From Protea cynaroides (lineage: Eukaryota > Streptophyta > Magnoliopsida > Proteales > Proteaceae), in NCBI GenBank assembly GCA_028583415.1, contig CM053271.1, positions 85,495,789 through 85,559,788 of the forward strand: a stretch of 64,000 nt of DNA, read 5' to 3'. Shown one piece after another: positions 56,234 through 64,000 of this stretch. A model generated the notes under the pieces. The model ran no database searches, was not told where the DNA came from, and was given only the letters and a program-made list of their open reading frames with translations. Made by a program: the position numbers and the translations under genes. Each line of letters starts with the position of its first letter. Within the stretch, counting starts at the first letter, position 1.

Positions 56234-58571
56234 TATCACACCCCAATTCTGGACAAACCAGAATAGTGTGATAAACCATCAATAAACCAACTGTTCAACC
56301 AGAATCTCGTTTGGGTAGTACCCACCATATCAACTACACACACATTCTACAGTAATAATCAGAGATAACAAATAAATAAGTGAAAGTCTTTATAATTAAT
56401 GATCTGAGTATCTAACAGTGATAAATAAATATTTAATCCAGTTACCTCCAAGTAACTTAAGGCATAAAATAAAATAATCAATTACATGTCCGTTAACCAA
56501 AATATAACTAAACTAATCAAAGACGCATTGATTGCACTCACATGAAGGATCATGCGCATCTTCAATAGCTTCTATGTCCAGAGCCGCCGTGTGTCCATAT
56601 GTCGACGCATTCACGTACTCTTCTATAGTAGAACCTGCATCATCAACTAAAAATATTTGACGTCGAAAGGGTGAGCACACATCATGGCTCAGTGAGCAAA
56701 CAAAACAATGCAACAAACATATGCATGCATTCAATTCATATCATTGGTCTGGTTTTTAAGTTTGCAATATGCTATAGAAAGGATTGACGGCCACCGCACC
56801 TCTATACGCGAGTGTGTGAATCCACCCAATGGATCAAACATAATTGTCGTGTTACATGCACCCACCATGGAATAGAGATAGAGCTAAAGTGTCCGGATTA
56901 AACACCGCCAACGCTTCCCTTGATGCCCTACCCATACCAACACGTAAGCCCCTATTGGCAAGGGCTTGAAAACTGGGCTCGCAACTAACCAATCCTAAAT
57001 GTCATCCAGTGTATCCAAGGCTTCACCCCAGCATCCCTCAATACGTCCATAGATAGAGCTAAGGCCCCCTGACAGAGTCAAATACCACACGGTCCAAGAC
57101 CACCTCCCTTGATGCTCTACCACGTAATAGTTCTGCCAAGGTAATGGCGATACAATTATATCAATGGGCAAGACTTGAATAGAGATAGAGCTAGAGTCTG
57201 GTGGCCAGGTCAAAGACCATAATGCCACGTCCACCCCCTGATGCTCCACTGACATCCAGCACACTAACCACACACACACAGTCACATGCCTATTCCTAGC
57301 ATCACCGATCAACATGGTAGCAAATAAACAAAAGTAAATATGCATGAGCAGTAATAACAGTAATATTGGATGACATGTGAGATGCACATTACAAGCATAC
57401 AAGCATAGAATCAATCGTGGCATTGCACTCAATAAAATAATAGTTTATTATTATCCAATTAGTTTAGTTCTTGTTCCCTCATCTGTTAGCAAAACTTGAT
57501 CTCCTTCCAAGCCTTGTAATTCTCTTTGAATAAATTTAATGACCTAAAAGTTGTATAAATTTAAGTTAGGATTCATGTGTAATGTGTTACAGTAGTTGAA
57601 AATCAAAATAGATCATTGATAGGTGTTTGATAAGCCCTATGGTCGCATGTTGTGTCGACCTTACCACATACGGTCGATACCCTACGGTAGCACTATATTT
57701 GACCATACCCTGTAACCATACGTTTTTTGATTTCTTCCCGAATAGCTATGGTCAACACTATGGTCATCCTATGGTCGATCTATGTCAACTGTAGCTGCGA
57801 CCATACGATTACTGATAGGAACCTACTTTTAATCCGAACTCTTCCTCTTGGCTCCTCAGTAGGGTCATTCCTAATGATCATTTTAAGGTCCATTCTCTTA
57901 GTTTAATCAACTGATTACTCTAATCCATTCTCTATGGTCTCCTCTTGAGGTTTGCTTAGAGAATCCCATAATTGATCTTTACATTGGGTTTGGTATTATA
58001 ATTTACACTAGAGACTTATAATCTTGATGTTCTAAGGCTAGAGAGATAAGGTTCATACCTTACTTGTTGTAGGGAATCAGTAGAACTCTTCTTTTAGCCT
58101 TCTCCTTAGTTTTCTCTCCTTCTCCTTCTCTTCCTTCTCTTCCTTTAGGGTTTGCTAATGTTCCAAAAGAGTGAAAAAGGGTTGAGGGACATCTTTTATG
58201 TAGAGAGAAACCTTCCATGTAGAGTTCTCCAATATTCGGAAAGAGATCCCCTCCTTAATTTGGAAAGTTTCCAACTCGGAGTCTGGTTTTAGGGTCGTAC
58301 GGTCGGATGGTAAGGTCGCATAATCCGTCAATCATAAGCTCAAAAACATCGATCGTACGATCACTATTTGTATGGTCTTTATTTCTTACTGTATGGTCGA
58401 CCATACCTACCCAGGTAGTCGACCATACACTTGATTCTAAGTGTTTTTGGAGTCGATTCTCATACCTGGTCTCGTGGTCCATTTTCACACGGTCGGTCCA
58501 CTTGATCTAGCAAAGATGGGAAGACCTGGCACGACACGATTAGACCTGGTTAGTGGAGTGCGGGTCTTACA
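56234..58571 (-). mobile_element. Element C 5' LTR (minus strand)
   Basis: + strand TATCACACCCC (decayed TGTCACACC) to GCGGGTCTTACA. Colinear with 44519-46854. The 61-nt exon-like segment is open, but its donor GT is changed to AT (CAG/ATGAGGG, near 57487). Modules lie at about 56870-57250. Flanks TTCGG here and ACTGG at 44514-44518 do not form a convincing target duplication. Confidence 0.93.
56513..56646 (-). CDS. Conserved LTR peptide block, element C 5' LTR
   Basis: Open, ending at TAG (56515-56513). It contains TIEEYVNASTYGHTAALDI and the Cys tail SCECNQCVFD. As in S2 and S3, the frame can extend upstream unspliced to an ATG at 56734. Confidence 0.55.
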
Positions 58572-59471
58572 TTCGGTGTCCAATAACTGTGCAACTGGCC
58601 TCCATCTATTGAATTTGAGCAATAGAGTGTTGTTCGCAAGAGATAATTAGTCGATCGTAGGGCATGAATTCAATCTGAAATCTCTAACATCCGATAACTG
58701 TACAACTGGACCTCCATCTCTGATAATGGAGTTCGGTAATCATACTCAAAGTGGAAGTAGGGGGAGTGGGAAATAAGGCCAATGCCTGCTAGGAGTAAAG
58801 GATGTGATTGCAAGGTGTTGCGGTGGAGGGATCAGGCTTCTCTATAGTGAAAGAGGTGCTACATAGGTGGCTATGAAGGCCAGATGCTCGCCATCTGTAT
58901 GGTTCTCCATCTGATCTTGGGGACTTGTTTGATGCTTCATAATATGATATGGTAACCAGAGGCCATGAATCCGTTGCAAAAAGGGACCTTCAAAATTTGA
59001 AATTGAAGAGGGTTTTCCTCTTCATTCGACTGAAACAAATGAATCCATTATAGGTTCACAAAGAATGAGACCCCTAATTTGGCTCATTGATTTTTCTTTG
59101 CTTTTTCTGCTAGGTGATCCTCATCTTCTGAGGTTATCAAATATTCAAGAATATGTAACTTTTGTAAGAATTTTATATTGATCTTCTTAAGTGAGTCTGA
59201 TCTTGTTAAGGGTCCTCTCTCAATTCTTCTCCTTTGATTTTAGATTTCCCAATGATAAGATAAAGATAATATCAAGCCAGCTCAACAACCCAATACATTA
59301 CAATTTTTGAATATTTTTTAATCTCTTGTAGCAAGAACTTACAACTCATGTATATTTGATTCTATGTATTCCTTATTCTCTCCATGATATCATGGAGAGA
59401 CAACTCATGTATATCACTAATAAATACAAACCCTCTGTATCAGAGAGAATTTCTCAAAATCAAAACTTCAT
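58572..59471 (+). mobile_element. Probable Copia LTR and leader
   Basis: The right part ends ...TCTGTATCAGAGAGAATTTCTCAAAATCAAAACTTCA, directly before TATGGTATTAG, the arrangement of a Copia LTR end and tRNA-Met primer site. A palindrome CTCCATGATATCATGGAG is near 59375. The left part holds two copies of a unit with GGCATGAATTCAATCTGAAATC and AACTGTGCAACTGG, also seen left of element C. The LTR start is not defined. Confidence 0.5.
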
Positions 59472-59499
59472 ATGGTATTAGTTGCCTTGTGACCCATGT

Positions 59500-60057
59500 C
59501 CAACAATATGTCTTCCATCGATGCCTCCCTTTCTCCTCTCTCCTCAAAGTTTAGTCACTCTCTCAAAGTTTAGTCACTTCATATGGTATCAGTCGCCTTG
59601 AGAAAAATAATTATTTGCTTTGGATGTCTCAGATACTTCCCATTGTTAGAGGTCATAGCCTCATGACTTATTTAGATGGCACAAAGCCTTATCCTCTTGC
59701 TATGATTCCAGCTACTTCTTCCTCAACTTTGTCTAACACAACTACATCCACAGTCTCCTCTCGCATCGAGGTTGACAATCTAGCCTATGCAATATGGATT
59801 TGTCAAGACAAACTTCTCTTGGGCTGGATTCTATCCTATCTATCAAGCCTTATTTGTTGCTTCTTATTTTCAAAAAATGAAAATACTGGCAGATAATCTT
59901 GCAGTAGTAGCCAATCCAGTATCCGAATCAGATTTGGTATTACATATACTGGCTGGTTTAGGACCTAAATGGGACTCGTATGTCACTACCACTACCATAT
60001 CCAACCGATTAGATGCCATCTCACTCACTGATTTACATGGTTTTCTTCTAAGCCATA
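59500..60057 (+). pseudogene. gag: Copia-type gag remnant
   Basis: The start MSSIDASLSPLSS near 59511 is broken by a small duplication (CTCTCAAAGTTTAGTCAC twice) that includes a second TATGGTATCAG. One frame then reads HSLMTYLDGTKPYP, and another reads AGFYPIYQALFVASYFQKMK and SDLVLHILAGLGPKWDSYV, with a shift near 59830. This is the UBN2-type Gag of plant Copia elements. It is cut by the LTR L2 at 60058 in the middle of LTDLHGFLLSH. Confidence 0.85.
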
Positions 60058-61139
60058 TGTAAGCACCCAATTTTTGCCATCCCTAGCTGAACAAAGTCTT
60101 ATTAAAGTATAAACAGCAAAGTGGGAGAGGTGAGAGAAAGTTTGAAAAGTACAGGGGAGGTGAGTGAAACTCTCTTAAAAAAATGATAGTCGATTAGCCC
60201 CGGCATGCTCTCTATAATGTTTTGAGAATAACTGAGATAATCCCTAGTGTCCAGAAGCTTAAGTGAAGCCATACGACAAGTTGGTGGATCCCAATGCAAG
60301 TTTTGAATTTTGGCTATGACTTCGATATGATTTTATGTGGGTCCCATAACAAGGTCATGAGCTGCAACCTGTATGGATGTATAGGTCTTGGAAATGCCTT
60401 TGAAATGAGACCATAATCGCTCAATTTCGATGCCAAAAGACGAAGATATGGCGATTTTAGTCCGGGAATAAGAATAAGGGTATTTTGTAGAAATTAATAA
60501 TAATTATCCGAGGACCTGGATGTAAATTATCGTAAGTTTAATTATTTAAACTTTGATTATTCATAATTCTATTATCTGAAGTCCAAATCAGGTGATTCAA
60601 GTCTCAATATGTTCCATTTTTGATGCTCTACAAAGTGGACATAGAGAATTTGATGCAGAGGTCTCTGAGGCATCCCATGTAGAGTTGCTAGTTGAATTAT
60701 CATAAATTGGCCTGTTTAAACTTCAAAAATTCATAAGTTGACCATTTTACGTCCAAATGAGGTGATTTAAGCTCCAATATTTTTTTATTTTTAGTGTTCT
60801 ATAAAGTGAACGTGAAAAATTTGGGGCAAAGGCCGTCAAAAGATTCCATGCAAAATGGCAATGAAAATGACCTATGAAATGATAGAGAGAGAAAAAACCA
60901 ATCTTGGCCCAACCCAGCTCAACCCATATTAGTTTAACCCAATCACCTCAAGTTGGTCCAAAAACCCAATCAAGTTGGTCCGCTCTATCAACCTTGAACA
61001 GATCAGCTCAGACCAAACTGGTTTGATTCATGTGCATAGTATCATATAGTGTATATTATGCATATATTGATATGCAGGTTGTATAACTTGCGATTATATA
61101 TGCATACACATTATATTTATAGAGAATTCGAGAATGAGT

Positions 61140-61530
61140 CGACAATGGAGAGAAGAATGGAAAGAAAAAAAATTAATGTAGGGCAAGAGAGAGAGAGAGC
61201 CATGGAGACCTAATTAGGGGGGCCACTAGGGTTTTGATTTAGGAAAGAGTGAGAGAGCCGTGAGAGACTTTCAAGGAAAAAATTAGAATAAAAAAAATAT
61301 AAATAAATAGAGATCAAGGATTTCGATTTTAGGAAAGAAAGAAAAAAAAAGGGAAAAAATCTAATAAAAAGAGAAAGCCACCTAGCCGTGGGTCCCATTG
61401 GCAAAGAAAAAAGGAAAAAAAGAAGGAAAGAAAATAGAAAGAAAGAAGGGAGATGAGTCGGTGGACTCTAAAAGAGAAAAAAAAACAAAAAAAGGAAAAA
61501 AAAAAGGAAAAAGGAGAGGAGAACAGTCGG
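61140..61530. repeat. Purine-rich tract in L2
   Basis: A long GA/AAG-rich stretch, the counterpart of 2150-2840 in L1. The open frames are low-complexity Lys/Glu/Arg artefacts. Confidence 0.75.
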
Positions 61531-61533
61531 TGG

Positions 61534-62218
61534 ACACTCCAGCTCCTTACTTCTTAGCTCCGGAGCTAATCCGGAGTAGAATGGTGATTGATAAACACGG
61601 TTCAAGTTTTGACTCCCATGGAGTGAACCGCTCCAAAAATGTCTCTGGGAGCTAAAAAACTGGAGCTAAAAAAACTTACTTCTCTTGCTCCGGAGCTATT
61701 ACCACTACTGACTGCCATCACCACCACCACTAGCACTGCCATCATCACCACCACCCCTCCACCGCCACCATCCCCACCACCACCCACCACCCACAACCAC
61801 CACCACCACCACCACCACCACCACCGCCACCGCCGCCACCACCACCACCACCCACCACTTACCACCGATGCTGCCACCCCCACCCACCACCTTCCACCAT
61901 CGCCGCCACCACCACCTACCACCTTCCACCATTGCCGCCACCACCACCACCACCCACCCACCACCTACCACCACTGCCACTACTGCCGCCACCACCCACC
62001 AACACTTCTGCCGCCACCACCCACCAGCACCACCACCACTACCACCCCCCCACCGTCACCAACACCACCACTACCACCACCAAACAACATTCTGGAAGCA
62101 TAGTCTTTTGATTTTGGAGCAGCGTTATCAAACAACATTCTACTCCAAAAATCCTGACTCTGGAGAAGAAGTAGAAAACGACTCCGGACCAGAAGTAGCT
62201 CCATGGGAGCTGGAGTGT
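61534..62218. mobile_element. TIR-bounded insert carrying a (CCA)n array
   Basis: It starts ACACTCCAGCTCC and ends GGAGCTGGAGTGT (exact 13-bp inverted repeat) and is absent from L1. Inside are several AGCTCCGGAGCT-type inverted motifs and, at about 61720-62090, a 370-bp array of CCA/CCG triplets. No transposase. No clear target duplication. The text GTTATCAAA just beyond the right end resembles termini of some plant MITEs, so the right border may lie slightly further out. The very long open frames on both strands are translations of the triplet array. Confidence 0.55.
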
Positions 62219-62459
62219 TATCAAAAGGGGCCTAAAGGAGAAGAAGAAAGGTAAGAAGTTGGCAGTTTGGCTGGGTTTAGAAAGAAAAGGAGAGCAGCTT
62301 GGTGAAGAGGAAGAAAAAAGAGAGAAAATTGAAAAAAACCCAGAAGTAGAGGGGAGAATCGGGAGCGAGTGAGATTGAGAGGTAGAGGAAAAGAGAAAAA
62401 ACTTTGAAACGGAGAGGGCAAGTAGGAGAAGAAGAAGAAGAAGAAGAAGAAGGAGAGGC

Positions 62460-63050
62460 GAGATCATACCTGAGGTAAGCATCGCAACCTCCTGCTACTA
62501 TTCCCCATTTCAATCTACCAGTTCATCATGACCATTGTATCCCACTTCAAAACCACAAACTCAAACATGATCATCCACCACTTCTACACCATCTCTATTG
62601 CCACCTATAACACCCATCACCAACATTCCCACCTCAACTTACATCTGCTGCAACCACATAACCCAGATCCATAGCCACCTGTAGCCACCATTCCACTTAC
62701 TTTATCTCAATCTGTTTTGCTACCCCAACCATTACCTGTTATTAAACCTTCATCCAACAACCTCCACCTGTAGCCATGTAATTAGATTCACCCATCATCA
62801 TCACCACCTGTCCAAGCATCCCCCACATGTGATAGCATAACCTGCATTAAATCAAATTCAACCCCATCACCTACACTATGGATCTATCTCCTACATGATC
62901 AGAACCCAACCTAATCGAATCCTAATCCTTGATCAATTCCCATCATCCGATATGTTCCCTATCTTTGATCTGGACCTCATCAATTGAAACTGATCCCTAC
63001 CTTGATTTAATTTGTTTTAATTTTTGATTACGTGAATGAATGTGTACCCT
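62460..63050. other. Low-complexity CCA/CAT-rich LTR stretch
   Basis: Part of L2, following GAAGAAGAAGAAGGAG near 62430. Scattered CCACC words; no gene seen. It corresponds to about 1740-2100 in L1, although that part has diverged more. Confidence 0.45.
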
Positions 63051-63079
63051 TGATTTAAAGTTTAATGTGAATGATTAAA

Positions 63080-64000
63080 TTAGACTATGACTAAATTTTT
63101 ATGAATTGATCATGTCCTCATAATTTGAATTTTATGAATTGATCATGGCCACATGATTGGAATTTTTAATTGAATTGATCCATCGATTGTGGAAATATGA
63201 TGAAATTGATCTGATTGTGGAAATATGATGAAATTGATCCGATTGTGAAAATATGATGAAATTGATCCGATTGTGAAAATATGATGAAATTGATCCAATT
63301 GTGTTAAGATGATGAAATTGATCTGATCATGTGAATTTTGACGAAATTGAAATTGATTTGATCATGTGGAATTTTTGATGAAATTAAAATTGAACCATTG
63401 ATCTTGGAATTTTGATAAAATTGGTTCATTGATCTTGGAGTTCTAATTTGATCCATTGATACCTTGATTTGAGTAATCTGAGTGGTTAGATTATTAATTT
63501 GAGTAATCTGAAAGTTGGATTGTCATCAAAAGTGATTTAAATGGATATGAACGGTTAGATATCACGATAAGCGATCTGAACCGTTAAATTATCTTTGGGA
63601 GTGATTGGAATAAATTTGAACTGTTGGATTATCATCAGGAATGATTTAAACCGTTATATTTTTATCATATTATGTTTTAAAAGAATTTGAGCCATTGGAT
63701 GGACATCATGAGTAATATAAATGAATCTGGACCATCAGATTATCTTGATGATTGATTTAAATGAATATGAACGGTTATATTATGATTTTGAAAGAATTTA
63801 AACCGTTGGATTTTGGTCATGTGTGATTTAGGAGTGACATGAACCACTGGATCTTAGTCTGATTATGATTATATCTTGATTTGAGATCTGAGCAATTGAT
63901 CTTGGCTGTTTTGAAGATATTAGAGGTGTTATCTTGATGATAATGTTTTGAAGAGATCTTACCATTAGATTGAGGATCTGATCAAGATACAATATTGAAG
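63080..64000. repeat. Degenerate tandem repeats inside L2
   Basis: Clear tandem units near 63185-63310 (GATTGTGGAAATATGATGAAATTGATC, about 36 bases, four or more copies), then looser units built on GAACCGTTAGATTATC. Inverted counterpart of 480-1560. Confidence 0.8.

Larger units (their letters stand above)
60058..64000 (+). mobile_element. Long LTR L2 (partial), forward orientation
   Basis: It starts TGTAAGCACCCAATTTTTG at 60058 inside the Copia gag and runs past the window end. It is the inverted counterpart of L1: shared text includes the AGCTTAAGTGAAGCC region (60258), the GGTTGAGC...GGGCCAAGAT region (about 60900), the purine-rich tract and the final repeat block. It lacks the 780-bp TIR insert of L1 and carries its own CCA-rich insert. 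No coding domain recognised. Confidence 0.75.

Noticed and set aside
61602..62103. Long open frames of His/Pro/Thr and, on the other strand, Val/Gly/Trp
   Set aside because: They are translations of the CCA/GGT triplet array on both strands and all have low complexity.

Overview
The window looks like intergenic DNA from a flowering plant genome. Nearly all of it can be assigned to nested transposable elements: Ty3/gypsy chromoviruses with a C-terminal chromodomain (Tekay/Del-like), a Tat-lineage Ty3/gypsy remnant, a Copia gag remnant, an endogenous Caulimoviridae-like remnant, and short TIR elements. I found no intact host gene, rRNA, tRNA or CRISPR. The species cannot be read from the sequence.

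Names used here: element A (5554-27222, +), element B (9903-21925, +, nested in A), element C (44519-58571, -), LTR remnant R (4918-5553 plus 27223-28077), solo LTRs S1 (28598-30752, -), S2 (39186-41501, +) and S3 (49767-52076, +), and long LTRs L1 (1-4917, -) and L2 (60058-64000, +).

Layout. L1 abuts R. Element A inserted into R (5-bp target duplication CTTGT/CGTGT), and B inserted into the pol gene of A. R is followed by a Tat integrase that is split by S1 and by a 663-bp hAT-type MITE, then by a Tat antisense gene and a probable Tat 3' LTR. Next comes a minus-strand pararetrovirus-like remnant split by S2. Element C follows on the minus strand, with S3 in its pol. A Copia leader and gag then run into L2, a second copy of the L1 family in inverted orientation.

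The three chromoviruses share an unusual organisation. (1) A gene of about 410-425 codons lies ANTISENSE between the primer binding site and gag. In A and B its 5'UTR carries a conserved short intron ending just before the ATG. (2) A short phase-1 intron-like segment separates gag from protease in all three. (3) Eight of the nine chromovirus LTR copies contain the same 44-codon open block, in the sense orientation, with the same length and the same stop position but different stop codons. It ends in a cysteine-rich CxCxxC tail and is preceded by a 3' splice-like AG. A 60-61-nt upstream exon can be drawn, but I found no ATG, so its translation is an inference. The ninth copy (5' LTR of A) has lost the block to a deletion. 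(4) LTR subfamilies carry clusters of short palindromes around TCGA whose flanking letters change together from subfamily to subfamily.

All copies seen here are decayed. Many stops sit where relatives have CAG, CAA, CGA or TGG codons, as expected from cytosine deamination in methylated repeats. The interest therefore lies in conserved architecture across diverged copies rather than in an intact working element.
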